From: Halomonas korlensis
Lineage (GTDB): Bacteria; Pseudomonadota; Gammaproteobacteria; Pseudomonadales; Halomonadaceae
DNA length: 64,000 bases
Direction: 5' to 3'
Assembly (NCBI RefSeq): GCF_900116705.1
Contig: NZ_FPBP01000010.1
Location: 1-64,000, forward strand
The position numbers and the translations under genes were made by a program. The notes beneath the pieces are model-generated. The model was not told the origin of the DNA. It was given only the letters and a program-made list of their open reading frames with translations, and ran no database searches. Below, one piece after another: positions 51,131 to 60,451 of this stretch. The first letter of the stretch is position 1; each line of letters begins with the position of its first letter.

Positions 51131-51472
51131 TTATCCGGCCGGCCACGTGAAGCGCCGACCGCCCATCAGATGCATGTGGATATGATAGACCGTCTGGCCA
51201 CCATGGTCGTTGCAATTCATGACCACCCGGTAGCCGTCATCGGCGAAGCCCTGCTGCCTGGCGAGCTTGGCGGCGGTGTACGTTAGCCGGCCGACCAGCG
51301 CCAGGTCACTCTCCTCGAGATCGTTGAGCGTGGCGATGTGCTGTTTGGGCACGATCAGCTGGTGGGTCGGCGCCTGAGGGTTGATATCGTTGAACGCCAG
51401 TACCTCATCGTCCTCGAAGACGATGTCGGCGGGAATCTCACGGTTGACGATCTTGCAGAACAGGCAATCCAT
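51131..51472 (-). CDS. hinT: HIT-family purine nucleoside phosphoramidase HinT
   Basis: The 113-residue protein begins MDCLFCKIVNREIPADIVFED and ends with the histidine triad HIHMHLMGGR. HinT hydrolyses adenosine phosphoramidates. It follows the kinase gene on the same strand. Confidence 0.94.
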   Translation of the reverse strand: MDCLFCKIVNREIPADIVFEDDEVLAFNDINPQAPTHQLIVPKQHIATLNDLEESDLALVGRLTYTAAKLARQQGFADDGYRVVMNCNDHGGQTVYHIHMHLMGGRRFTWPAG

Positions 51473-51508
51473 GGTCGAGTCTCCTTGGAGGATTCAGGCA
51501 GTGGCATG

Positions 51509-52381
51509 TCAGCGAAAGCGTCGCTGATTCAAGAGATGACGCACCAGTGGTCCCAGAATCAACTCCATGGCCAGTGACAGTCGCGACCCCGGCACTACCA
51601 GAGTGTGCGGCCGGCTCATGAAGGCATCCTGGATCATCACCAGCAGGTAAGGAAAGTCCACCGTAGCGGGGTCACGAAAGCGGATCACCACGAAGGATTC
51701 GGCATCGGTAGGAATATCCTGGACTTCGAAGGGGTTGGAGGTATCGACCGTGGGTACCCGCTGGAAATTGATATGGGTACGCGAGAACTGCGGCTGGATA
51801 TAGCGCACGTAATCGCCCATGCGCCCCAGGATCGTATCGATCACCGCCTCGTGGGAGTAACCCCGCATCTTGATGTCGCGGTCGATCTTCTGGATCCATT
51901 CCAGATTCATGGTCGGCGCGACCCCGACCAGCAGGTCCACATGGCGGGCGATATCGTGCTCGGCGGTCACCAGGCCACCGTGCAGCCCCTCGTAGAACAG
52001 CAAGTCGGTGCCATACGGCAGCGCCTGCCACTCGGTGAAGGTACCCACCCGGTAACCCCCTTCGATCATCTGCTTGTCTTCGGCGTGAATGTAGTGGCGG
52101 TAGGTACCGCTGCCGTGCTCGCCGTACTCGAGAAACATCGCCTCGAGCTCCTCGAGCAGGTTGGCCTCCACCGCGAAGTGCGATAGCTCGTCCTTGCGCT
52201 CGGGCTCTTCGCGAAAGATCCGCGCCAGCTCCTCCCGGTTGTAGCGATGGAAGGCGTCGCCGTCGACGAAAGCGGCGTGCACGTCCTCGCGAGCAAACAT
52301 GCGCTCGAAGGTACGCTTGACCGTGGTGGTACCGGCACCCGACGAGCCGGTCACGGCGATGATCGGATATTCCCGCGACAT
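51509..52381 (-). CDS. Phosphoribulokinase-family kinase (PrkB-like)
   Basis: The 290-residue protein has a P-loop GSSGAGTTTVKRTF and the PRK signatures FVDGDAFHRYNREEL and LLFYEGLHGG. Similar proteins occur in E. coli and other bacteria without a Calvin cycle; no RuBisCO gene is in the window. The substrate is therefore uncertain. Its ATG shares one base with the thioesterase stop. Confidence 0.9.
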   Translation of the reverse strand: MSREYPIIAVTGSSGAGTTTVKRTFERMFAREDVHAAFVDGDAFHRYNREELARIFREEPERKDELSHFAVEANLLEELEAMFLEYGEHGSGTYRHYIHAEDKQMIEGGYRVGTFTEWQALPYGTDLLFYEGLHGGLVTAEHDIARHVDLLVGVAPTMNLEWIQKIDRDIKMRGYSHEAVIDTILGRMGDYVRYIQPQFSRTHINFQRVPTVDTSNPFEVQDIPTDAESFVVIRFRDPATVDFPYLLVMIQDAFMSRPHTLVVPGSRLSLAMELILGPLVRHLLNQRRFR

Positions 52382-52821
52382 CAGACGCCTCCCGCCCGAG
52401 CGATCATCCGGCTCACGGCTTCGGGTACCACGGCCGGTCGGCCACTGGCGGGATCCAGCAGCAAGAGATTGAGCCGGGCCGTGGCCACGGTGCGGCCATC
52501 GTCTTCGCGCCGCACGCGATGATAGGCGGTGATCGCCTTGCCGTGGGGAGCCGGAATGGCGGTTTCCACCATCAGCGCATCCGGCCAGCGAGCCTCGGCC
52601 TGGAACTGTACGGCCAGATCCGCCACCACGCTGGCATGGCCCTCCAGGTCCGCCTCGCTGAGACCCAACGACGCCAAGGCATGGCCGCGAGCCTCGTGAA
52701 GCAGCGATACCAGGGCATCATGACCAAGATGGCGACCGTAGTTCATGTCGGTGATGCGCACCGTCAGCGGATGGCGGTGCACCAGGTCGGCCTCGGGGAA
52801 TTCCAGTCTGACGCGTTCCAT
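52381..52821 (-). CDS. Acyl-CoA thioesterase (hotdog fold)
   Basis: The 146-residue protein begins after ATG 52821 with LTVRITDMNYGRHLGHDALVSLLHEAR, the 4-hydroxybenzoyl-CoA thioesterase-type hotdog motif with the acidic-adjacent D-x-N. The substrate is unknown. The longer frame to 52941 overlaps purD and is not needed. Confidence 0.88.
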   Translation of the reverse strand: MERVRLEFPEADLVHRHPLTVRITDMNYGRHLGHDALVSLLHEARGHALASLGLSEADLEGHASVVADLAVQFQAEARWPDALMVETAIPAPHGKAITAYHRVRREDDGRTVATARLNLLLLDPASGRPAVVPEAVSRMIARAGGV

Positions 52822-52831
52822 GCTCGCTCCT

Positions 52832-54118
<1,287 letters not shown>

Positions 54119-54201
54119 TCCTTCAGCCCTTTGGCAGCTCGTAACATCGCGGCATTATGTCAGAAAGACCTCGCTACCGCCTTGCCGCAGGCCTTTCGCG
54201 G

Positions 54202-54729
54202 CTAGCGCTTCTTGTCATTCGACGCGTCTTCGGCTCCTTCCTTGCCGGCTTCTTCCTTGCCGGCTTCTTCCTTGCTGGCTTCTTCCTTGCTGGCTTCTTC
54301 CTTGCCGGCCTGGTTGATGTTGTTCTGCCAGAAACGCATGTTCTCCTCCGCCAGTTCGCGCATCAATTCCATCGGCGAATGACGCATTGCCTGCTGCCAC
54401 CGGTCCTGCATGCGCTGCTGCTGCTCCATCATCAGCCGCGTGCCCTGCTCCAGGTAGCGAGCCAGCGGCAACGGTTGCGCCATGTCGTAAACGCGGATGA
54501 ACTGCGCCAACAGATCGTTGGAGAACACTTCGGAATCGCCGTCGGCCTGCTCCTGCTCGATGATGATCGACAGCAGGATGGTACGGGTCAGATCCTCGCC
54601 GCTCTTGGCGTCCTCGACCCGAAACGGGACTTGTTCGAGAATCAAGCCACGCAGGTCCTCCAGGGTCACGTAGCGGCTCTGTTCGGTATCATAGAGCCTA
54701 CGGTTGGCATACTTGCGAATCACGCGCAC
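54202..54729 (-). CDS. phaR: Polyhydroxyalkanoate synthesis regulator PhaR
   Basis: The 175-residue protein begins RVIRKYANRRLYDTEQSRYVTLED, the PhaR DNA-binding domain signature. The C-terminal part continues with the PHB-accumulation domain and then a charged repeat tail (AGKEEASKEEA type). PhaR represses phasin genes and releases DNA when it binds PHA. I chose GTG 54729 preceded by AAGGAG. A phasin-like gene lies about 16 kb away, so a regulatory link is plausible. Confidence 0.9.
   Translation of the reverse strand: MRVIRKYANRRLYDTEQSRYVTLEDLRGLILEQVPFRVEDAKSGEDLTRTILLSIIIEQEQADGDSEVFSNDLLAQFIRVYDMAQPLPLARYLEQGTRLMMEQQQRMQDRWQQAMRHSPMELMRELAEENMRFWQNNINQAGKEEASKEEASKEEAGKEEAGKEGAEDASNDKKR
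54238..54312. repeat. 15-bp in-frame tandem repeat in phaR
   Basis: Five consecutive units of TTCCTTGCCGGCTTC (one base C/T variants) encode the repeated pentapeptide G/S-K-E-E-A. Copies are identical or one base apart, so the tract probably varies in length by slippage. Confidence 0.9.
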
Positions 54730-54829
54730 GGCGCTGCTCCTTGTTATGACAAGTGGGCGTTTGCCCTCTTAACAGGTATTGTGCACCGCGACACACGCCA
54801 TGCAAGGCAAAACGGCATCACGAGGCCCA

Positions 54830-55543
54830 ATGAACCTGATTCTGCTTTCGCCCGACGACCTCGAAGCGGAAGGCGTCGCCCGGGTACGCGACCCGCGTCG
54901 TCTCGACCATCTCGGTCGGGTACATCGCGCCCGGCCTGGCGATCGGCTCACGCTGGGCATCGAGGGTGGGGGCATCGGCCGCGGCGAACTCCTGTCGCTG
55001 GACACCCGGGAAGCACGCTTTGCCATCGACGAGCTCGACCAGGCACCACCGCCGGCCTTGCCCGTGCATCTGGTCCTGGCCCTGCCACGCCCACGCATGC
55101 TGGCACGCAGCCTCGAACACGCCACGGCACTCGGCGTGAAGCATATCACCCTGTTGCATAGCCGCCGCGTTGAAAAGAGCTACTGGCAGTCACCTGAGCT
55201 TGGCGACGACCGGATCCGTCATCATCTGGTGCTGGGCCTGGAACAGGCGCGCGATACCCACCTGCCGGAAATCAGCCTGGCCAAGGGCTTTCGCCCCTTC
55301 GTCGAGGAGAGCCTGCCGGACCTGCTGGAAAAACGCCGGGGGCTGGTGGCGCACCCCGGCATGCCACACGCCTGCCCACGCAACCTGACGGCGCCGACCC
55401 TGCTGCTGGTCGGCCCCGAGGGTGGTTTCATTGACTGGGAGATAGAAAAGCTCTTGGCCGCGGGCTGCGAAGGCATCCACCTGGGCCCGCGCATCCTGCG
55501 CGTGGAAACCGCCGTGACGGCCCTGCTGGCGCGTCTTTTCTAA
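54830..55543 (+). CDS. rsmE: 16S rRNA (uracil1498-N3)-methyltransferase RsmE
   Basis: The 237-residue SPOUT enzyme methylates U1498 of 16S rRNA. HLVLALPRPRMLARSLEHATALGVKHI, LLVGPEGGFIDWEIEKL and LGPRILRVETAVTALLA are hallmark motifs near the knot. ATG 54830 follows a GAGG site; the frame to 54779 is not needed. Confidence 0.95.
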   Translation: MNLILLSPDDLEAEGVARVRDPRRLDHLGRVHRARPGDRLTLGIEGGGIGRGELLSLDTREARFAIDELDQAPPPALPVHLVLALPRPRMLARSLEHATALGVKHITLLHSRRVEKSYWQSPELGDDRIRHHLVLGLEQARDTHLPEISLAKGFRPFVEESLPDLLEKRRGLVAHPGMPHACPRNLTAPTLLLVGPEGGFIDWEIEKLLAAGCEGIHLGPRILRVETAVTALLARLF

Positions 55544-55613
55544 CGAGATCGATCTAGAGAAACCGAAGCCGCAGAGATCGGAGCCAAAGTAACTAGCCTG
55601 ACACGGGCAGCGC

Positions 55614-56159
55614 TCAGTCGTCTTCCGGCGGCTCGTGAGGCACAAAGCGCGACTCGTCATCACAGCTCGGTTCGGTCAGGAAGGTATCGCGCACATCCAA
55701 CAAGCCCAGATGGCCGATGGTCCGCCGCCCCAGCAACAAGGGATAGTTCATCTTCTCGCGGTTGCGCAGGCTGAACTGTTCCTCATAGACGGTATCGCCC
55801 ATGCACACGTTCATCAGCACGACCGGCCGTTCGTCCATGCCCCCCGCTCCGCGCACACGCAGGTCGCGATAGAGCGGCAGTTCCATTCGCTCGCTGAAAT
55901 CCTCACCGCTTTCCACATCCTCCAGCTTCAGGCGAAAGCGCACCCAATCCTCGCCGTCCTTTTCAAAGTACTCGATGTCGCGCGCATCCAACGATGACGT
56001 CAGGGCGCCACTGTCGAGCTTGGCTTTCACCTCGACCTTCCACGGCTCCAGGGTCGCCCTTTCCACCCAGCCAAAGACCTTGTCGTCTTGCTCGGCCGAT
56101 ACTGGAAAGGCAGCAGCCAGCAGCAGGGCAGCGGTCACGCAGAATCGATTAACTGTCAT
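55614..56159 (-). CDS. Secreted retropepsin-like ATP-dependent zinc protease family protein (RimB/DUF785-like)
   Basis: The 181-residue protein has a signal peptide (residues about 1-22, ending PVSAEQ). KLDSGALTSSLDARDIEYFEKDG contains the D-S/T-G active-site motif, and NYPLLLGRRTIGHLGLLDVRDTFL is the conserved end. The family is often called RimK-associated or putative ATP-dependent zinc protease. It was named from fold and neighbours, and the reaction is unproven. ATG 56159 has GGAG upstream. Confidence 0.85.
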   Translation of the reverse strand: MTVNRFCVTAALLLAAAFPVSAEQDDKVFGWVERATLEPWKVEVKAKLDSGALTSSLDARDIEYFEKDGEDWVRFRLKLEDVESGEDFSERMELPLYRDLRVRGAGGMDERPVVLMNVCMGDTVYEEQFSLRNREKMNYPLLLGRRTIGHLGLLDVRDTFLTEPSCDDESRFVPHEPPEDD

Positions 56160-56181
56160 GTAAGTTCTCCAAGTCGTCAGC

Positions 56182-57468
56182 TCAGCCTTGCAGGCGCTCC
56201 AGTAACCGCAGGGTAGCGAAGCCATCGGGTGTCTCGCCGATGGCGCGCTGGTAGGCCCTGAGGCCACGGCGGGTATTGGGCCCCATGATGCCATCGGGCT
56301 GCCCTACGTCGAAACCACGCTCGTTGAGCAGACGCTGCAGCTCGCGCACCTGACGACGCATCAAGGGCTGTTGGTCGCGAGGCCAGTCTCCCTGGATGCC
56401 GGCGCGTCCGGCGATTTCATTGGCCAGACTCCCCACCGCCAGCGCATAGCTGGTGGCGTTGTTGTAGCGCAGGATGGCGCGGAAATTGTTTCCCACCAAG
56501 AAAGCCGGCCCCCGGGCACCCGCCGGTACAATCACCGAGGCGCTTTCGAAATCGGGCAACGCCTCTCCGGCCAACGCACGCACGCCACGCTCGGCCCATA
56601 CCTTGCTGGCACGACGCGTTTCCAGCTCGGCCTGGGAATAGTCGAAGTCATCGGTGAGTGCTACCTCCACGCCCCAGGGCCGGCCAGGCTGCCAGCCTGC
56701 CCGGGCCAGGTAATTGGCGGTGGAGGCCATCACATCCGAGATGCTGCCCCAGATATCTCGCCGTCCATCGTCATCGCCATCCACGGCGTAGGCCTCGAAG
56801 CTCGAAGGAATAAACTGGGTATGCCCCATCGCGCCGGCCCAGGAGCCGACCATGCGCTCGGGGCTGATGTCGCCCGCCTCGAGGATGCGCAAGGCCGCCA
56901 GCAGCTCAGCGCGGGCAAAATCGCGACGCCGCCCATCGAACGCCAGCGTGGCCAACGCCTCAAGGGTCGAGAAATTCCCGAAGTTGCTGCCGTAATTGCT
57001 CTCGATGCCCCAGATCGCCACGATGATTTCCGGCGGCACGCCGAAGCGCTGCTCCATACGCCGGGCGGTATCGCGGTGAGCCGCCAAGCGCTCCTGCCCG
57101 GTGTCGATCCGTGTCGCCGATACCGCGGTGTCGAGATATTGCCAGATGGGGCGGACGAACTCCGGCTGTGAACGGTCAAGCTCGATGACACGGGGACGGT
57201 AGCGTACATCGTCCAGGGCGCGGTCCAGGGTGGCCTCGTCGATCCCCTGCGCCCGGGCGTCGCGGCGGAAGGCCGCGAGCCACGTCGCGAAGTCTTCCGG
57301 TGTAGCCTCCGGTTCTGCCGTCTCGGCAGCGTCGCCATTGGCCTGCGGACCGCCAGCTTCAGTCTCGGGGCTCACCGCGGCATCTGCGGCAGTGGCTTCA
57401 TTGGTCGGGGCGGCCTGGCAGCCGGCGAGCAGCGCCAGCAACAAGGGGGTCGTCAGCATCCGTTTCAT
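56182..57468 (-). CDS. Lytic murein transglycosylase (MltB family) with peptidoglycan-binding domain
   Basis: The 428-residue lipoprotein has a lipobox ending at Cys17 (LLAGC). A glycosyl hydrolase part has the catalytic Glu156 in GIESNYG, and a C-terminal peptidoglycan-binding repeat spans about 355-428 (REL-QRLLNERGFDVGQPDGIMGPNT). It cleaves glycan strands to 1,6-anhydro products in the periplasm. ATG 57468 is the natural start; the frame to 57801 lacks a signal. Confidence 0.93.
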   Translation of the reverse strand: MKRMLTTPLLLALLAGCQAAPTNEATAADAAVSPETEAGGPQANGDAAETAEPEATPEDFATWLAAFRRDARAQGIDEATLDRALDDVRYRPRVIELDRSQPEFVRPIWQYLDTAVSATRIDTGQERLAAHRDTARRMEQRFGVPPEIIVAIWGIESNYGSNFGNFSTLEALATLAFDGRRRDFARAELLAALRILEAGDISPERMVGSWAGAMGHTQFIPSSFEAYAVDGDDDGRRDIWGSISDVMASTANYLARAGWQPGRPWGVEVALTDDFDYSQAELETRRASKVWAERGVRALAGEALPDFESASVIVPAGARGPAFLVGNNFRAILRYNNATSYALAVGSLANEIAGRAGIQGDWPRDQQPLMRRQVRELQRLLNERGFDVGQPDGIMGPNTRRGLRAYQRAIGETPDGFATLRLLERLQG

Positions 57469-57571
57469 CGTTGCCTGTGCACTCCATAACATTGATCGGG
57501 CACGATCATCGCTGATATCGAACGAGACAGCCAGTCCGATCAATGGCCGGAGAGCCGCCAGACCAGCATTC

Positions 57572-58981
57572 TCAGTCATCGCTTTCGAAGGCCTCGTCAT
57601 CACCGAGCAGTCTGTCCTGCCAGGCGGCCGGCACGACCTGAGGCACGGGAAAGCACTGCGGCGCCACTCGCCAGGGCTGGTGTCTCTCGCGTCCCGCCGG
57701 CAACTCGCGCAGCGCCGGTTGCCAGTGTGCCACGTAGTCGCCTTCGCCATCGTACTGCTCGGCCTGCCGGAGCACATGAAACCAGCGATCGCGGGGGTCA
57801 CGCCCCACGCCGGCTACATAGCGCCAATTTCCCCAGTTGCTCGCCACATCGAAGTCGACCAGGCAGTGCTCGAACCATGCTGCGCCCAGGCGCCAATCCA
57901 CCCCAAGGTCCTTGGCCAGAAAACTCGCCACGTTCTGTCGTGCACGGTTGGAAAGCCAGCCCGTGGCTTCCAGTTCCAGCATCGCGGCATCGACGAACGG
58001 CACGCCCGTCCGGGCCTGGCACCAGGCGGTAAAGGCGGGGCCAGCCGAGGGCAGCACAAGGCCACCGAACAGCGCCGGCCCTTCCTGGCGACCCGCCCAA
58101 TGAAAGTAGTCGCGCCACAACAACTCGAGTATGACCCAGTCGCTGGATGCGCAGGTGCCCTGTTCAGCTTCCCAGGCGCGTACGGCGTCATGAACCTGGC
58201 GTGCCGACAGGCAGCCATGCGCGAGCCAAGGCGACAGGCGTGTGGAAAAGTCGGCACCGCGCAGCCCATTGCGGGTCGTCTTGTAACGTGCCACGGCGTT
58301 GGACTGCCAGAGGTAATACTCCAGACGCGCCAGACCGGCCGCCTCACCGCCCTCGAAACGAAACTGCCCGCGCGGGTCGGACCGCCAGGCTGAACTCAGC
58401 GCACACACCTCATGCAGAGGCGGTAGCCCTCGCGCCGCACCTCTCGGCCACAGCGGCAGGGTGAGCGGCGCCGGCTCGGCGGCGCTCACCGCCCACTGCT
58501 GCTCCGCACGACGACGAAACGCGGAAAAGCTCGCGGGCAGCGCCGCGACTGAGGTGGGCAGAGCCACCTCGTCGAACAACAGCCCCGCATCGAGGCTCAC
58601 CACCTCGGTACGCCCTGCCAGTCGCTCGGTGAGGGCGTCGACCGCCCAGGCCTCCTCGTCTCCGGCATCGCGGCGAACGCGTACGGCACTCGCGCCCAGG
58701 GTCTCGGCCAGTTCGACCACCACTGCCACCGGATCGCCGATGCGCACCAGCAGGTCGTTTCCCCGCTTGAGCAGCTCGCCGCGCAATTCGATCAAACATT
58801 CCCACAGGAATCGCAGCCGGGCGGGTCCCATGCGCGGCTTGCCGGTGGCCGGCAGCGTCGTTAGCCAACGCTCGTCGAGAACATAGACACAAAGCAGTTG
58901 CTCCGGCGGGACCGCGAAACGCACCAAGGGGTTATCGGCCAGCCGCAGGTCGCGCCGGAACCAGGCAATCTGCGTACTCAT
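57572..58981 (-). CDS. DASH-type cryptochrome / single-strand photolyase
   Basis: The 469-residue protein has an N-terminal photolyase alpha/beta domain (IAWFRRDLRLADNPLV) and a FAD-binding helical domain. YKTTRNGLRGADFSTRLSPWLAHGCLS, SNRARQNVASFLAKDLGVDWR and WRYVAGVGRDPR are typical of the DASH branch. DASH proteins repair thymine dimers in single-stranded DNA. ATG 58981 overlaps the DUF2256 stop as ATGA, giving a coupled pair. An ordinary CPD photolyase remains a lesser possibility. Confidence 0.9.
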   Translation of the reverse strand: MSTQIAWFRRDLRLADNPLVRFAVPPEQLLCVYVLDERWLTTLPATGKPRMGPARLRFLWECLIELRGELLKRGNDLLVRIGDPVAVVVELAETLGASAVRVRRDAGDEEAWAVDALTERLAGRTEVVSLDAGLLFDEVALPTSVAALPASFSAFRRRAEQQWAVSAAEPAPLTLPLWPRGAARGLPPLHEVCALSSAWRSDPRGQFRFEGGEAAGLARLEYYLWQSNAVARYKTTRNGLRGADFSTRLSPWLAHGCLSARQVHDAVRAWEAEQGTCASSDWVILELLWRDYFHWAGRQEGPALFGGLVLPSAGPAFTAWCQARTGVPFVDAAMLELEATGWLSNRARQNVASFLAKDLGVDWRLGAAWFEHCLVDFDVASNWGNWRYVAGVGRDPRDRWFHVLRQAEQYDGEGDYVAHWQPALRELPAGRERHQPWRVAPQCFPVPQVVPAAWQDRLLGDDEAFESDD

Positions 58982-59130
58982 CCCGCTCTCCAGGCGCAAC
59001 GCGCGTCACGGCGACAACGTTCGCTGCAGTAGCGAACCTCGTCCCAACAGCGGGCCCACTTGCGACGCCAGACGAAACCTCGCTCACACCCGTGGCAGAC
59101 CTTGCTCGGCAGTTCAGGCTTGCGGTGCAT
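58978..59130 (-). CDS. DUF2256 small zinc-ribbon protein
   Basis: The 50-residue protein starts MHRKPELPSKVCHGCERGF and continues with the WRRKWARCWDEVRYCSERCRRD core. Cysteine pairs CHGC and CSERC, with R-rich stretches, mark DUF2256. DUF2256 genes often lie beside or fuse to photolyase/cryptochrome genes. The stop overlaps the cryptochrome ATG by 4 bp and a GAGG site lies upstream. It is below usual gene-calling length. Confidence 0.9.
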   Translation of the reverse strand: MHRKPELPSKVCHGCERGFVWRRKWARCWDEVRYCSERCRRDARCAWRAG

Positions 59131-59174
59131 CGATACCTCGCCGGCAACAGCCATTCATGGACAACTTATTTTTT

Positions 59175-59193
59175 ATGTACAATTATTGTACAT
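59175..59193. promoter_or_regulatory. Palindromic operator candidate upstream of DUF2256-cryptochrome
   Basis: ATGTACAATTATTGTACAT is a perfect 9-bp inverted repeat around a central T, in a locally AT-rich stretch 45 bp upstream of the DUF2256 ATG. TACAAT within it could be a -10 on the minus strand. It contains TGTACA half-sites like those bound by light-responsive LitR/CarH (MerR) regulators, although the spacing differs. No such regulator gene is in the window. Confidence 0.6.
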
Positions 59194-59234
59194 CAATATT
59201 TCCCTTTTGCACCCTGCCTGGCGAGCGGCCAACG

Positions 59235-59264
59235 CAACAGGGCCGCCCGAAGGCGGCCCTGTTG
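59235..59264 (-). terminator. Hairpin after the Mrp operon
   Basis: CAACAGGGCCGCC and its complement form a perfect 13-bp stem around CGAA, 34 bp past the mnhG stop. The T tract is poor, so it may be a partial terminator or a 3' protector. Confidence 0.65.
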
Positions 59265-59297
59265 GAACGATGAGTTTCGCGGAAACGGTAGGAAGCC

Positions 59298-59702
59298 TCA
59301 CTCCTCTCGTGAGACGGGAGGCGGTTCGACCCCGGGCTCCGGGACTTCCTGACCGCTCTTGAGCTCGTGGGTCAGGGGATCGTAGTTGGGGCGCAACTCG
59401 TCCTTCACGGTGCCGTCCCAGAGGCGGGAGCCGACAAAATATCCGGCTCGCCCGATGACATGCGCGGCCACCGGGGCCGTGAGCATGATGAACAGGATGA
59501 CCCCCATGGCACGGGCCACTACCGCCACCTGGGGAAAATGCAACGCCACCGCCAGCATGATCAGGCTGGCACCCAGCGTTGCCGCCTTGGTCGTGGCGTG
59601 CATGCGGGTCAGCAGATCGGGCAGGCGCAGCACGCCCAGCGCCGCCAACAGCATGAACATAGCGCCCGAGAGAACCAACGCTCCCTTGACGAACTCAATC
59701 AT
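59298..59702 (-). CDS. mnhG: Na+/H+ antiporter subunit G (MnhG/MrpG)
   Basis: The 134-residue membrane protein has three transmembrane helices and the MnhG core LRLPDLLTRMHATTKAATLGASLIMLAVAL. The C-terminal tail is hydrophilic. ATG 59702 overlaps mnhF by 8 bp. It is the last gene of the seven-gene Mrp unit. Confidence 0.94.
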   Translation of the reverse strand: MIEFVKGALVLSGAMFMLLAALGVLRLPDLLTRMHATTKAATLGASLIMLAVALHFPQVAVVARAMGVILFIMLTAPVAAHVIGRAGYFVGSRLWDGTVKDELRPNYDPLTHELKSGQEVPEPGVEPPPVSREE

Positions 59703-59964
59703 CGCGCGGCCCTCCCCGCTCCAGGAACCGTGCGAAACCAATGGCGGCCATGAAAGCCATCAACGCCATGACGATCGCCACGTCCAGAAGGCTGGGCACG
59801 TCGGAGGCGATGGCCACCACGCCGATAAAGCCGACCAGGATCGAGGAAAAAAGCTCCAGCGCCACCACACGGTCCGGCAGGCTCGGGCCGCGAAACAACC
59901 GCACGAAAGTCAGACACAAGGCCAGGGACATCAGCACCAGGCTCAGCATGATCACGGTCGACAC
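59695..59964 (-). CDS. mnhF: Na+/H+ antiporter subunit F (MnhF/MrpF)
   Basis: The 89-residue protein has three transmembrane helices and the signature FRGPSLPDRVVALELFSSILVGF. I chose GTG 59964 preceded by GAGGAG; ATG 59949 is a possible alternative. The longer frame to 60093 is not MnhF-like. Confidence 0.92.
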   Translation of the reverse strand: MSTVIMLSLVLMSLALCLTFVRLFRGPSLPDRVVALELFSSILVGFIGVVAIASDVPSLLDVAIVMALMAFMAAIGFARFLERGGPRDD

Positions 59965-59977
59965 GAATCGACTCCTC

Positions 59978-60451
59978 TCAAAGAAACAGTTCGAGCGCCC
60001 GCCGTTCCATCTCTGCCAGGTTACGGCGCAGTTCCTGTTCATCGTCCAGGAACATGGCATGGATATACAGCACGCGACGGTCATCGGAGACATCCAGACT
60101 CAAGGTGCCAGGCGTCAGGGAAATCAGGTTGGCGACAAAGGTGATCTCGAATTCGGTGCGCGCCTTGAGCGGCATGGCGATCACCCCCGGCTTCATGTAC
60201 CAGGGCGGCGTGATGATATCGAAGGCTACCTTGAGGTTGGCAAGCAACAGTTCCTTGAGGAAGAAACCGATGAAACCGATCAAGCGTGGTAATCGCTGTG
60301 CATGGCCAGCCAGGGCCGGCACCTGGGGTTGGATAAGCGCCAGCACCAGATAGCCGAACACCACACCGGCCAGCAGGTTGCGACCGCTGAAGTCGCCGGT
60401 GAGGACAACCCAGGCAAAGCCCAGCAGCAGATTCCAGGCGGCCCCGATCAT
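59978..60451 (-). CDS. mnhE: Na+/H+ antiporter subunit E (MnhE/MrpE)
   Basis: The 157-residue protein has about three N-terminal membrane helices and a soluble part with [26 protein letters not shown], the MnhE signature. The ATG overlaps the mnhD stop by 4 bp. Confidence 0.94.
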   Translation of the reverse strand: MIGAAWNLLLGFAWVVLTGDFSGRNLLAGVVFGYLVLALIQPQVPALAGHAQRLPRLIGFIGFFLKELLLANLKVAFDIITPPWYMKPGVIAMPLKARTEFEITFVANLISLTPGTLSLDVSDDRRVLYIHAMFLDDEQELRRNLAEMERRALELFL

